From the NCBI GenBank assembly GCA_045837725.1, contig JBEWZL010000096.1, positions 1 through 64,000 of the forward strand: DNA of 64,000 bases. The letters run 5' to 3'. The position numbers were made by a program, and so were the translations under genes. Source of the stretch: Vermamoeba vermiformis. Its lineage: Eukaryota; Tubulinea; Echinamoebida. The notes beneath the pieces are model-generated. The model was not told where the DNA came from, ran no database searches, and saw only the letters and a list, made by a program, of their open reading frames with translations. This document shows positions 1 through 12,808 of this stretch, in pieces (positions within the stretch are counted from its first letter, which is position 1; each line of letters begins with the position of its first letter).

Positions 1-264
1 TCAAGTGACATTTTCCAGGCTTTAGGCCTATAAGCCTTAAATTAGCTAAGCCTAACTATATATATAATTTTAATTATGACGGGGTGTGTTGTGGTCACCA
101 TGATGAAGTATGATAGTGCTTATTTATACTACTTGTCTGAAGGATTTTCCCCAAATCTTTATTACACATTTCTACAGGAGGCCCTTGACCTGTTTCTACA
201 TACATATCTTTAAAACTACTCTTGAATTGGTGAAGGACTATCCATCCACCAGCAAATGGTGGTT
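1..264. other. 3' flank of the RNA ligase gene
   Basis: AT-rich sequence beyond the ligase stop. It holds a small inverted repeat near 245-262 (CCACC and GGTGG arms on the minus strand), which could form a hairpin in the 3' UTR. No gene is supported. Confidence 0.4.
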
Positions 265-2969
265 TTATTTATCTTTTAGAGATTGTAAATAATATTGTAA
301 ATTCTTTCTATATGTCTTTTTCTCCAGTCTGGCACAATACAACTTGGCATTTGGTTGACCAACCTCTTTTCTCCAATCAAATAGAATTACTTTCAATGCT
401 GCATTAACTGAAGCCATCTACAACAGGTTAGTGTAAATTTTGCAAGCAAACAGTTTACCTTTTTGGCAAATTCCTGTTGGGTCTCAATGTTTCTGTATGG
501 GGCAAAAGCTTTGTCAAGAAAATTGCAAAAATCTTCATGCTGTACTGCGAGCTCATCAATTATATGCTTCCACTTGGCAAAATATAGTAAAAACTTTCTG
601 GCTTTGCCAAGCCGAACCACCTCAAGCAAGCAGTCACGCTCAAAGTGATCACCACCAAGCTTTAAAAAAAAAGTCAGACTAATTGTATGATTACTTACAG
701 AACTTACATTGAAGGGATTTAATTTGTTCATAAATCCCTGCGAAGTTTGCGCTGCTAAGTACTCCAAATTTTTGAACTTGATGCGATTCCAGTTAGCATC
801 AACAGCCACAATACCAATCTACAATACATTTGAGTGCGAAAATAGTACTGGACATTTACTTACTTGCTTGAAAGGGTCTAACTGAGTGACAAATTTTTTG
901 GCGTCTGCCGCGGTTTTGATGGCAGGGAAGATCTTTACAGTTTGCCAGTGGTACTTTGCAACAAAAGGTTCTGCATCCAATTCCGCGAGTGATTCCAGAT
1001 CACGAGCTCCCAATAATACGATCTGCTCTGGATCGTGTAGAGCAACTCTTCTGAAATGCGGCGACAACAACTCGAAAATAAAGCACCTGAAATTGGTCAA
1101 TACTTGCAAAAGGTTGGAAACTACTGGATCATACTTATTCTTATCGTCGTCGCTAGGTAGCACCATTTTGTTAGCGTTCCAAATGCTCCAGAACACTTGA
1201 GAGAATTCTTGTTTTGGTTTGACAGCACCATCACTTGTCAACCAGCAAACTGCCTCCAGACCATCGGGAATACCTAAACACATAGTCAGAGAATCAATGG
1301 CATTAACAATTCCTTACGCCGAGAAGCGACGTGCCACTTTCCGTCGTAAAAATACACGACTGCACAGCTTCCATCAACCTTGAGCTGCACTTTAGCGGTG
1401 GACCAATCAAAATTATCTGCGCGATCTGTTTCGACGTCGTCGTAGAATTTTTTGAATGGATAAGCAATGACTTGGAAATTGTTGGAGCAGTCCACGATTA
1501 ATCCGTTGCATTCGCGGGTGATGTCACTGTACATAAATTAATCCACGTACGGGTATCAATAGTGGCAACGCACTCGATAGGCTCTACACCAGGTGCGTAC
1601 GACAGCTGCACCAAGTTGGGATATTTTGAGTGGCGACACGTCATTATAGCGTGCTCACGACGCAAGGACTCAAGACCTTTGACTCGCAAATATTTAACGA
1701 CTGCAATCTCCTACATCATGTCAATAAAGATCATCATAAACCGAAAGACTCACCGATTGATTAGGCATGGGCTCCGCTAATGATTTGGTATTGTTTTTGT
1801 CCTCAACAGGATGCTGCTTTAGGGAAGTAATAGCGGCGATATCAATGTCCTCATTCGTGTAAAACTTTGTGTAAGCTTGGAACGATCTGAGCTTCTTCTC
1901 TAGCTCAACGTACATTGGCCAAAACTCCGACTCGAATTCATCCCAAGTTGTCGCCGGTGAATTCTTGATTTCTAGGAGACATTTTAAACACGTTTTAATG
2001 CGACACCACTTACGTTCCCAGTAGTTGTTAGCACCGCGGAAGTCGTCAATTCTGTTCCTATCGAGCAACTGAATTGTGAAGTGCAGATAACGAAGGGATA
2101 AAAATACCAGCTACGACACGTTAGCAACTACAAAACCGTACACTGAAAGTTACCTTCTTCGCTTTGTATAGCTTTCCTTCTGCAAGGCGACGTTTCGCTG
2201 TGCTGAACTTTAAATTCGCTGCCCAGCCGTTGGTACTAATGAATAGTTAGTAATTAACTCGTAATACCAAAGACTTACATCTTAAGCACTGCAGAATCAA
2301 TGTGAATGTCAAAGTCGTACGGTTTCAAGACCTTCGGATTAAAATAAGTTCGTGTGTGGAATGCAATCCGATATACTCACAAATGGCTTGGGTGTGAAAG
2401 GGATTTCTAAAATGGCAACATGATGTTCGTGCAGCTAATCAATTGCAAATTAGTACGGCTAAAAACAAATCAAATGCGACGCACTAAAATCGTGAAGTAT
2501 TCCAAATCGTAGAACGTAATATTTAGATTGGCTGGAGAATATTCAAAGACGTCTATCTCGTGGATATCGAACGCAAACTCAAGCTTCGATTGAACTTTTC
2601 GCGGATCAGGCGGGAGAGGAGTCACTGACGGTTGAGAAAAATTAAAAATGCAATTAATTTAAAAATACTTACAAATATTTTTAGTAGGTTCCTTGACCAC
2701 GCAAATATAGTCCCAATCACTCTCTTCATTAAAAGTTCCGTAGACGCTGTAAAATAAATATTGAAAAATTAATCTCAATAATTTCTCAACTAAATGAACA
2801 TAGACTTCTATATTTTTATAACGCACATTCGTTCTTACCGAGAGCCTGTCATAAACAAACCAAGAATTTTCTGCTCGATCTGCGGATCGTACAAAGTTGT
2901 CAGGCATTTAAGTAAGTCTTCGTAATTATGCACGCCATTTTCATCTATTTTGTTTAAATTGAACTCCAT
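265..2969 (-). CDS. Nucleotidyltransferase-RNA ligase fusion protein (T4 Rnl1-like)
   Basis: Predicted two-domain RNA repair enzyme, read from about ten short exons. The first exon starts at an ATG whose complement is 2967-2969. At residues 42-57 it shows GSR-VYGT and SDWDY, the nucleotidyltransferase signature (GS..YGT...SD.D) with aspartates near 54 and 56. A helical region follows (ANNYWE near 2020). The ligase half carries RECNGLIVDC, then YPFKKFYDD, then the adenylylation motif KVDGS (lysine nucleophile, near 1370), then IFELLSPHFRRV near 1050. This order matches T4 RNA ligase 1 relatives, which join RNA ends through an enzyme-AMP lysine intermediate. The last exon (265 to about 418) follows a GTAAAC donor and is the least certain. 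The N-terminal domain resembles the RlaP-type nucleotidyltransferases reported with RNA ligases. I infer one gene because exons join in frame throughout. No obvious targeting signal is seen. Confidence 0.72.
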
Positions 2970-3103
2970 GTATATGCGATTACAAATTAAATATGGTGTT
3001 GTGTCTAGAGGTTTACAAAAACGTTTTACCCAAAAGTACCGAAGAAATTAACAAAGGTATTTAGATAAAAAGCAGAACGAAACACGTTTCGGAGAGCGAT
3101 ATC

Positions 3104-3109
3104 TTTATT
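3104..3109 (-). terminator. Polyadenylation signal of CPSF1
   Basis: On the minus strand AATAAA directly follows the CPSF1 stop codon TGA at 3110-3112, only a base or so beyond it. The 3' UTR must therefore be extremely short, in line with the 140 bp gap to the next gene start. Confidence 0.6.
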
Positions 3110-6100
3110 TCAAAAGAAGAATGTGGACAAGTCTATTTCCATCAAGTGATCTACTATTAATTCGGGCGTCGTGCCAATTAATTGGGCTATCTCGAATTGT
3201 TTAGATTTTTCGAGTTGCGTAAACCTGCACGAAAAACCGGTTAATCCAAAAGGCCACGATTCAAATGCTTTGCTACGTACTTCCAAAGTAACTCGCCATC
3301 AAGCACATGACGCAAGTGATTGTGCGACATCTTGTTGAATGGCTTGGACAGTCTAAAAGCCTTTGGGTTCAATCCCGCATAATGGTTGATCACGGTAATC
3401 AATCTCATTTCGAGCTTTCCAAGAACCTTGAAACGATCTTCGGACAACGGTGCTAAGTAGCCCATGGTGCCATTGATGCCGCCGTACATAATGCAACTTC
3501 GTTTGTAGTTCGGCTTTTGGGTCTGATGAGTATGCGTTGTTTTAAGAATGTTCAAATTGAGCCGTAAGAACTTGTGCACACGGGTGCCCAGGTGGAAATT
3601 TCCCACCGGAAGCAATCGCGAACCTCCTCGACTTTCCTTATCTGAGCATCCAGTTAGTTTTATGGTCAGTAGTAAAGTAAAGCGAGTACGTACGCAGAGG
3701 AATATATTGATACATGTGCAAGTTAGAAGTGTAATCGGCAAATAACATCGTTAATTGCGCGTCATCGATCAAAAACTCCGTGGATTCAACGTTGAAGTGA
3801 TCGACGTCCTTAGCCAGTAGCGTCAACGTGCGGGAATTTTCCTGTGATTATCTAATTAAGTCATGCACAGCTGATGAGCTTAAACATACCTTCCAGCGCA
3901 AGAAGTAGATTGACTTGTACATATCACCAATCATGATGTAGTTCTTGATCGTCTGACAGCTAGTGATGAAGATTTGTGCGTCAAAGAAGGCAACACCAAC
4001 CAAGTCGTTCATATTCTGCAATTGATACATGTAGAGCGTGTGCCACGGTCAGTACCACTCGGAAGAATAACCACTACGTTACCTTAGGACCAATAGCCAA
4101 CAACAGATATCCTTCAATCGAAGCCACTACAGACATGACACCTTTGTCCTCTTTCTCGTACAACAGCTTGAGCTTGAACACGCTTTGACCGGTCGCGTCA
4201 TCGTGCACTTGAATGATGTCAAAGAGCAAGATCTGAAAGAGGGGTTACTCCAGGCTGCATTTTTATGTGAGCGTTAAACTTACACGTCCCATGCCAACAG
4301 CATTCTCACCGCGTACGTAAGCAGTGCCGCACACGAGAATAGGTCTTTTGATCGTGTCAACAGCATCATCGTCAGTATTTTTGTTCTTCAAATAACAAAC
4401 TTTCATTGTTAAGACGACTTCTTTTTCATCGTCTTTCAAGGGAAATCTAGCCAACAGTTAGCAGCAAGCACAATACCGAATAAAAAGCAACTCACTTGTC
4501 CAGCACTTCTTTTGTATCAGCTGAGACTAATCGCACTTCATAGCGGTCTTCAAAAGCAAGAGGCATTCGCGGATCCACTATTAAAACAGTCAGTAAACCG
4601 TACAAACTTGCAGCAGCTCGCTTACAATTTTGGAAGTCATGCTCCATTTGAGCCTTCATTTCTTGTTCGCGAATGCTTGGATCACCTTCTTCGGTGTCCT
4701 CTTCGTCGCCTAACTTGGTTTTTCTGACATAAAGGCGTTGATCGTTTACTCGTTCTGACACAACCAAAACGTCGAGTTTGCGTTGTGATTGATAGACCTG
4801 AGGAGGGTTAAGACATAAGATAAATATAATAAATTTGTATGCAATCAAAACAACGAATAAAAGATGGAACAAGGGAAACGTGTCGTTTGCTTTTTTCGAT
4901 GCCAATGACTGCCGATTGTTGTTGCCTGTCTTTGAAGCGACTCGATATTTTCATTAAAATCAAATACCGAGCTAGGAGACGGCAATAAAGATACTGCTTG
5001 TAACTTACAATATTATGAACCGTAGTCTTGTTTGTCATTTTGTAATGAGGGACCGGCAACTCGTAAGAAAACAATTGACTCAACGAGCTAACGTGAATTT
5101 TTTGCTGAATCGTTTGGTTAGTGCATGCACAATCTATTTTCGCCTCTTACCTTGTAATTGTAGTAAATAAATCCTCGATCGCAATTGACATTGTGAAACG
5201 CCGTAAAGCACTCTACGCTGCCACCAGCGACCATTGGATGGTACCGCAAGTAGTTTCGCTCGCTTAAAATAAACACAGGTCGTGCACCAGTCAAGAAAAT
5301 GCCTTTCTTGCCACAAATGTCATCAAACTTGTGAATGCGCAGAAGTGACGATGTGTACAACTTCTCGCGTGCGAGCAACAGCAAGCGATCATCTGGAGCT
5401 AGAAATGAAGCAGTTAGCACTAGCTCTACTATATTCTTAGTGTCGACTTACCTCTATCAAAGGTGGCCTTCAGATTTCTGAACAGCGTTTGATTTTCAAC
5501 TTTTTTGAACCTCAACGGCAGTGACTCTTCAGGCGTATGCTTCTTCTTTTTCTTCGAACCAGCTGGGTGTTGTAACGAGTAGTAGAACCCTTTGTACACG
5601 TACAGATCACCATCGTCAAGTAGCGCCAGTAAATACGGCGAGCCTTCTTCGCCGAAAGAATGTAGTGCAATTTCAACAATGGAAGGCAACTTAAATTTTG
5701 CAACGTTGAATTGTCCATTAGCATTGCTTCCATCAGTCCGCGTGTCCTGTTCCATTGCATCACCATCAGCCTCTGCTTCGGTAATCTCTTGAATTTCTGC
5801 TTTGTTGTGATGCGTCAATAATTGCGAGCCATTGGCCAAGTTGGGACACAAGAACACAAGCTCAAATTTGGGTAGCCGATAGAACTAAATACACGTTAGG
5901 AAGTTGTGTAGCTCAGAAGACATAGACGTACCTCGACACTTCCATTATCCCGAGATAATACAAGATAAGTGGGCCGTAATATTTTTTCTTTGCTAATGGT
6001 AGTGAATGCATCGTGGTCGGCGTCAGCATTGGATTTGGTTGCAAAAATGTCTCCATAAACCTCCAAGAACTCAGTATCGTGTATCATCTCGTTATATACA

Positions 6101-9100
6101 TCGTCCACGATATCATCGTCCTGCTTTGACTTGCGCGTTTTGCTACTGTGCAAATCCTTTTCAGGTGAAACGAGTTCTGTGTTGGTTTCTACGCACGCGT
6201 TAGCACAGCTGCTTAGAGCTTAATTTCTACTTACGATTGAAAATATTGTTGAAACTCATGTCTTTGTACAAACTGACAGCACTGACATTGCCTTTATTTA
6301 CCTGCGTAAAAGTTAGGATAATCTGGTACCGTCGAACATCAACTTACATCGGGTTGAAGCACGTCTAGCGCCTTTAATTGGCCTTGTTCGTGTTGGAAAA
6401 TTTGAATGGTCTTGTTGTCCAGCAAAACGACCACCATAGGATCGCAAATATAGGATTGAATAATCGAATGGTCGTTAGTCATTGGAACGTCTTGCACAAC
6501 TTTGCCTAAGAGCGAATGTTAGATTAATCGGTTTGCTAACGCTAGCCAACGTACTGCTGTCAACTAAATGCAATCCGGATCTTAGAACTTGCAATGCATG
6601 ACGACCGTTGCCAAGAGTTCCAACGTTAATTGTTTGTTCGTTAGTTTTAAATGCTGTTGTCTTTGTAATGTCATCCAGTGCTTCACCAAAGAAAACCTTT
6701 TTGGATATAATTAAACGGAGTCGAAAGAAACATTTAACTTACAGTTGTTTCATTCGTCTTGCTAATAACTAAGTGAGTGTGGTACGTGTCAGTGGCGCCT
6801 GCTGTCGCGATCTTAATAGACCACATGCCAAGGCAATTTGGAAGCTCGTACGACATGATCACTTCGGGCCTTAATCCTTGCTGCAACGAAATATTAGATC
6901 AAAAGAGAAGATCGAAATAGCCAATAATACTCACGTGAACAACGCCCAAAGCTCCGTTCTTGTTCTTGCCTGAACACGTGACCATTTCAAATAAACTCTG
7001 ATGGGCGATTAGACCAAGGCACCATACTCACTACTACGCCAAATACTCACGTGGTTATTAGGGTCCTCCAGCAAACTGAGCGAAGCAGGGTCCCAACTGT
7101 GGTGCACGGTCATATCGGCGATTGGTCCAATATTGGGCAAGGTATCGCACACTGCCATTTTGTATCGCGCCGTACGCGATCGCTTGCCTTTGGTCTTCTT
7201 CTTAGCTCGTCCTGCAGCTGTGTCGTCATCGTGAACAACAATGCGCGAATTCTTCATTAACTTCATCAGCTCTTCTTCGTCTGCGTCGTCACTCGACTCA
7301 GCGGTACCATTTGTTTGCGCACCGTTGCTCCCTTGTGTCTCGTTCTCTTGGATTTCTTCGTCCGCTACAAAATCACCGTTTTCAGTGGTCTTCCTTCGCT
7401 TCGCAGGCCTGCCTTCATCCGATTTCTCTTTGGGCTAAAAACATTGTTAGTCATTTGCTACGTCTTACTTGACAAGTGATGAACACACCTCAGTAGTGCC
7501 TGCTGCTGGCTGGTCTTCAAACGGTAACTCTTTCGAGTAGGCAATGAGCAAGGAATCTCCGAGACGAGAACCAATGAACAAATATTCATTCGCCAACGTG
7601 CACATCTAAAGCAATTTAGTAAGCAAGGAGAAGTAATTCCGTGAGTTCAAGATTAGTACATACATCCGAGGCCAAGACACTAGCACCAATCTTCATAACT
7701 TCAATGTTCTGCACGCTTCGATTATCAAACACCAAATGGAATATGTACAAGTCACCGAGCTTGTCGGATACCAACAAATCCTCGGCGCTCAGAAAGACAA
7801 ACTTGGCGGTGTCGAGCGTGAGTAAAATCTTTGCTTTTTCTGTACGTAACAGGTTAGATCTGCTACAGCTAAACACGCGTTACGTACCATAAAGGAACGG
7901 TGCTGCAGGGTCGTCTCCAAAGTGATTCAACGACAGTCCATATTGTGCACTCTGATTGAAGTAGAGCACGTGATTGGGTGAGAACACGAGTGCACCACCA
8001 GGAGGCTCAGCAACAGGCAGGACACTAAAACAATCGTACGGCAATTTCTTCACCGTCCAAATGATCGGATGTGTCGTTGGTGAGGTCAAATCAAGCGACA
8101 AGGCCACCAAATTGCACGTGTACTTCTTCATGGAAGTGCGACTAATAACGCATTAGTACTATTTTCACTCTCAATGGCATTGCTAATAGGCGCGTACCCA
8201 GTCCAAGTGAGTTCAGATTCATAAAGAATGACGAGGGTTGGATCGTGATATCCATTCAAAAACTGAATGTCGAGCACGTTGATGATGCCCAACTCGCGCA
8301 AATTGATCACGTAGGACGAGGGATAAAGCCGCTTTGCTTCTTCTCTGCAAGTAAAGGATCAGAATGGTTATTGTACGCGTGACAGTGTTTGGCTCTTACC
8401 CGTCAGGCAGTGGTGCACTAGGATCGATTGCTTCACGTCTCAAAGGCAATACAACGAGTTGTCTATCGTATATAATGGTTGCTGCACACTTATTGAGCGG
8501 ATCCACACGAATACGAGGATGACTGGAGAATCGGATGTGTCCCTCCTACGAACGAATCGTCAGGGAATTAAAACCACGATGTACCTCGCGATAATTACCT
8601 TTAGTTTATCGTCGTTCTCGTAAAAGTGCAACGATACCAGCTTTAAATCGTGGTGAGCTTGATCCCACTCGACCAACGATATTTTGGCATCCAAGAATGA
8701 TAATAAGAGTGAATCTGTCTTTGAGCGCGGATATCTAACGGCTTTGAGTGACTCAATGTTGCCAAATAAAGAGTATTCCGCAACTAGTTGCAATTTTATC
8801 GTCTTTTTCGGTTCTTCGTCATTCTAAAATTTCAATAAAATTAGAATAAATAGCACTTAGATAGTAAGAACAAATATTGATAAAATTTTCGTTTTCTGAA
8901 GGATAGAAAATTTTTGTATGATATTTAATTGATCCAGCGCGCAATTTGGTTAGCCATATCCATTAAAAATTAAATACAATACATGTGGATTTGTCGATAT
9001 AATATATACCTTTTGCAACGGAAGTTTGAATATCTGTAATAAAGACGACTTGGCAACGATCAGATTGACATCTCGTTCGCCAGTGAAGTTAGCTGAAATA

Positions 9101-9153
9101 CAAACTTCAACCCCAGTGGGTGGATTGATCGTCTTGTGTATTGCGTGGGACAT
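3110..9153 (-). CDS. CPSF1: Cleavage and polyadenylation specificity factor subunit 1 (CPSF160)
   Basis: Large beta-propeller scaffold of the mRNA 3'-end processing complex, which with its partners recognises the AAUAAA signal in the nucleus. The start MSHAIHKTINPPTGVE aligns with the animal start MYAVYKQAHPPTGLE. Further matches along the chain include LLLSFLDAKISLVEWD, DIQFLNGYHDPTLVILYE, PPGGALVFSPNHVLYFNQS and FIGSRLGDSLLIAY. The C-terminus (HAGLNPKAFR, then LDGELLWK, then IAQLIGTTPELIVDHLMEID) matches the family end once a short intron (about 3223-3286) is removed. There are about twenty exons, and I followed the frame through all of them without a break. A lysine-rich insert (RAKKKTKGKRSRTARY) near 7190 separates propeller regions, as in other CPSF1 proteins. 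The gene is head-to-head with fumarylacetoacetase, with about 69 bp between the start codons. Confidence 0.96.
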
Positions 9154-9222
9154 CGGTGAGCAGGTCAAATGAAAATTCGACAACAAATCTTTTTTGTCAA
9201 ATCCAACTTTGTAGAGTAACAC
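9154..9222. promoter_or_regulatory. Bidirectional promoter between CPSF1 and FAH
   Basis: Only 69 bp separate the two divergent start codons (minus ATG ending at 9153, plus ATG at 9223). Any core promoter elements must lie here or inside the opposing first exons. No TATA box is evident. The shared position is seen; common control is inferred. Confidence 0.55.
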
Positions 9223-10932
9223 ATGGCTTCGTGGGTAGAATATAGTGCTGATACCGAGTTTCCTATTCAAAACTTGCCTTATGGCATCTTTCATTTGAAA
9301 CCTGAAAGCGCAGCGGCTGCTAGAGCTGGTGTTGCGATTGGTGAATGGATCCTCGATCTCTGCGTCATTCAAAAAGCTGGCTTGTTCTCTGGAAAGGTCG
9401 GACAATCCGATTGCTTCTCAAAGGTACATTAAGAAAGCTACACAAATGCTTTAAATCGCGGATCAGGATAGCAATGTTAACATGGACTTGAAATTTTTTC
9501 CGAATTGTCCTGCAATTTTATCAAAAAGGTATTGATGTTGGATACACCATAATTAATATGAATTTTAGCCGTATTTAAATGATTTTATGGCGATGGGCAA
9601 AGACAGCTGGAAGGAAGTTCGATCAACTTTAACCAATCTGCTCGCAAAAGACACAGCTACTCTTAGAGACAATGCCGAACTCAAATCAAAGGCTCTTGTA
9701 AAGCAAAGCGATGCGTAAGTACGCTTAAAAAGCATTGTAAAGGTCGAAATTAGAAAAACATTTCAGAATCCGCGTCTGTTCATGAAACTAACCGTATATT
9801 AGTTTCAAATACTAACTAACATGATTGCTACAGCCAAATGTGCTTGCCCTCTAAGATTGGCGATTACACAGATTTTTATTCATCACGAGATCACGCCACA
9901 AATGTAGGCAAAATGTTCAGACCCGACCAAGCCCCATTGTTGCCCAACTGGTATGAACTGCTAACATATTAATGACATATTTAGTTTGGACCTTATTAGC
10001 ACGCTCACGTATTATTTGTAAATTTCAGGCTTTGGATCCCCATCGGTTATCACGGCCGTGCCTCCTCAGTGGTCGTCAGCGGCACACCAGTGGTGCGTCC
10101 TCACGGTCAATTGAAGCCACCCACAGCTGATAAGCCTTCATTTGGTCCTTCAAAACGATTGGACTTTGAACTCGAAATGGCAACACTCGTTGGTCCGGGC
10201 AACAAATTGGGTCAACCTATTCGCATCGGTGAAGCTGAAGATCACATCTTTGGTGTGGTGCTCATGAACGATTGGAGCGGTAAGCGAATATGACATCTAA
10301 GTCAAAAAGATTTGGGCTAAGGATTGATTGCAGCCCGCGACATTCAGGCCTGGGAGTACGTGCCACTCGGTCCCTTCAACGGCAAGAACTTTGCCACCAC
10401 TATCTCCCCTTGGGTCGTCACTTTGGACGCACTCGAGTGCGTGCGTATTACAAAGGTGGAGCAGGATCCCAAGCCCCTCGATTACTTAGTGGTACGTTCT
10501 CGCTATGTGGGTCGAATGATGCTGATCAAATGAACGCAGGACCCTCGTCCCTGCCACTTTGACGTCGTTTTGGATGTGTTGTTGCAGACTCCTAAGATGA
10601 ATGAACCTCATTTGATCGCGAAATCCAACTTCAAATACTTGCACTGGTCAATCAAACAACAGCTCACTCACCACGCCTCTGGTGGTTGCAACATGCAGCC
10701 CGGTGATTTGCTCGGTACTGGCACGATCAGCGGTCCTGACGCCAGCGAGTTCGGCTCCTTGTTAGAATTGAGCTGGAACAACACCAAGCCCATCAACTTG
10801 CCTTCTGGCGAAACGCGCACTTTCTTGGAAGACAACGACACATTGATCATGCGCGGCTATGCTCAAGGCCCGGGTTACCGCATTGGATTCGGCGAATGCT
10901 CTGGCCAAGTTCTGCCCGCCGTACAATACTAA
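9223..10932 (+). CDS. FAH: Fumarylacetoacetase
   Basis: Last enzyme of tyrosine breakdown: it hydrolyses fumarylacetoacetate to fumarate and acetoacetate in the cytosol. The protein aligns almost end to end with animal [21 protein letters not shown] (metal-binding aspartate and catalytic histidine region), [32 protein letters not shown] (acidic metal ligands), [33 protein letters not shown] and, at the C-terminus, [18 protein letters not shown]. Exon 1 is 9223-9423. The next safe exon begins at 9569 ([11 protein letters not shown]). I treat 9424-9568 as one 145 nt intron, because an intervening candidate exon would break the frame. Later introns near 9716, 9953, 10278 and 10491 are short. The stop lies 39 bp from the tail of the convergent kinase gene. 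Confidence 0.97.
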
Positions 10933-10971
10933 GTGTTTCAGAACCTAACCTGTACACGTTTATTTAAAAGG

Positions 10972-12808
10972 CTACAAAGGATCTTTGGCTACCTCTTCTA
11001 TGACTGCCGTTTGCTCTCGTGCCTCTTCTTTCTTGTCCTTAATTGCCATCACCTCCGCGTACTTGCGTTTTACCCAACGCATCAGCTCACGAGCTGTTGG
11101 TCTCTCTGCTGGATCTTCTTTCAAACAAAGGTCGATTAAGCTGCGAATTGCCTTGTGATGCTTGTTCTGCAGTCGTATTAGAATGAAAAGATCTATTCAA
11201 TAGATACCTGTGCTTTCCGGCACATGTAGCGAAGAACCAGCCCAAAGCTATAGATGTCCGCTTTAAAGTCGTAGCCAACTATCAGGATCAACTTCAATGA
11301 CTTCCGGCGCTTGCCAACCTTCGGTTCCTACTCCCTCAGAAAAAGATTTATACCCTTGTTCTGGCTTCAGACGTGTTGCTGTGTTGAAATCAAAGAGTAT
11401 CCAGTCTCTATTATTTGCAAGACCAATATTACTCGGTTTGAGGTCGCGATGTACAACATTGTGGCTGTGAATGTGGTTTAAGGCACAAAGTATATCGAAG
11501 GCAAACTTGAGATGATTTCCAACACCACGGGGCACAAAGTCAAACTCTTCCAATAACGGAAGTACCATTGTATACGTAACAGAATCTAGTTATTAACCGT
11601 TAGTAGACCCAGTGGTGTTATTGTAATTACCTTCAGCAGTGCGGTTGATATCATAGTGCAGAAGTTTGAGAACGCAACGGTGATCAAAGGCCTTTCAAGA
11701 ATTCAACTTCACGTACATCACGTGCTGTTTTCGTGACAATAAATACGGGAAGCTTTTCTTTGCCGTGCTGAAATTGTGCGATGTATTGATTTTCTTCATC
11801 CAAACTGCGCACAAAGGACAGGGAATCTCGGAACCCACGCATCATATCCGAGGGCAAGTCTTCTTTAGCTTGGCTTTCATTTGTCTTAATTGATTTCTTT
11901 TTCTCTTCTGAACTTGATTTCTTGGCCTCTTTAGATTTCTTACCGTCCTTACGGCTTGGAGTTGATGATGAGGCGGACGATATTCCTGGTTCAAAATCTT
12001 CTGGCCTCGCCGGAAAAACGTGATTAACTTCTTCTGGGCTAATTGCCTTTGAGAGGCGAATGGCAAACGCTTCCAAAGATGCCATGAATTGCATAAACTC
12101 TACCAAACCAGATGGCTTCAGAAGACTTATATCGCTAACAGTATTAACAATAAATGCCCAACAGTTCGCGTGGTCCCTCTGAGCGTTCATGAAAATGATA
12201 CGCAAATTGAATTTGCCTGGGCAAGAGTCGATTAGTTTTCGTAAGATCGTTGCCATCTCAAACATACCCATTAAAATTCCAAATACGCCTGAGTTTCTCG
12301 TCTGAACTCTTTTCAACTGTGCTTCGAGTTGAGTTCGCATACTCGTTGGCAGCTTCATCGAACCTTTGTGACATTTTGTGAATTCCACTGAGAAATCCAA
12401 TTCCTCCAACGCCACTTCACAAAGCAAAATTCGGAACGGATGCGCTCCTCGCAATGAAATCTTCAAGTCTGGGCGTATTTTTCCTTTGTGTTCCACTTTA
12501 TCATACTGCACTCGCCATAGTGATCTGCAACAAGATACGGTGTACTTTTCAACCAACAAGCTGATTGTTTGGTTGATAAGGGTCCATTCGTTGAAGCTTT
12601 CACTATCATTGATCAGATCCTTGATTCTCAAATGCACCTCGAAAGCTTCAGCAACTAAGTGTGTGTTTAGAACCAACTCTTGCTTGCTGAGTGGGAAAGT
12701 TGCAACTGCTTCGTGCTCTGGATCTTCGACAAATTGTTTGACAACTTGCTCGCCTTGGTTGGAACCACTCGGAAGTGCCAAAAGTGCTTTGTCCATATTT
12801 GAGGACAT
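10972..12808 (-). CDS. Protein kinase with a long unrecognised N-terminal region
   Basis: The C-terminal third is a eukaryotic protein kinase: HRDLKPSN (catalytic loop, near 11450), FDFN in place of DFG, EGWQAPEV (activation segment end), ADIYSFGLVLRYM (helix F) and LCLKEDPAERPTARELM (helix I region). The first 370 residues (11684-12808) form one long open frame that I do not recognise. They contain RPDLKI...LLCEV, a helical stretch and a lysine/serine-rich linker just before the kinase N-lobe (REVEFLK). The reading frame moves by +1 twice, at the N-lobe near 11684-11690 and after the activation segment near 11263-11268. Kinase sequence is well conserved on both sides of each point, which argues against a long-dead pseudogene. 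Substrate unknown. The gene is convergent with FAH. Confidence 0.62.

Noticed and set aside
245-262. Histone-type 3' hairpin after the RNA ligase stop
   Set aside because: Stem of five pairs only, and the upstream gene is not a histone; kept as a minor note.
3360-3385. tRNA T-loop-like string GGTTCAATCCCGC
   Set aside because: It lies in a CPSF1 coding exon (HAGLNPKAFR), with no acceptor stem or anticodon arm around it.
9467-9528. Possible extra FAH exon
   Set aside because: Including it forces a stop in the next exon, and the flanking FAH sequence joins well without it.
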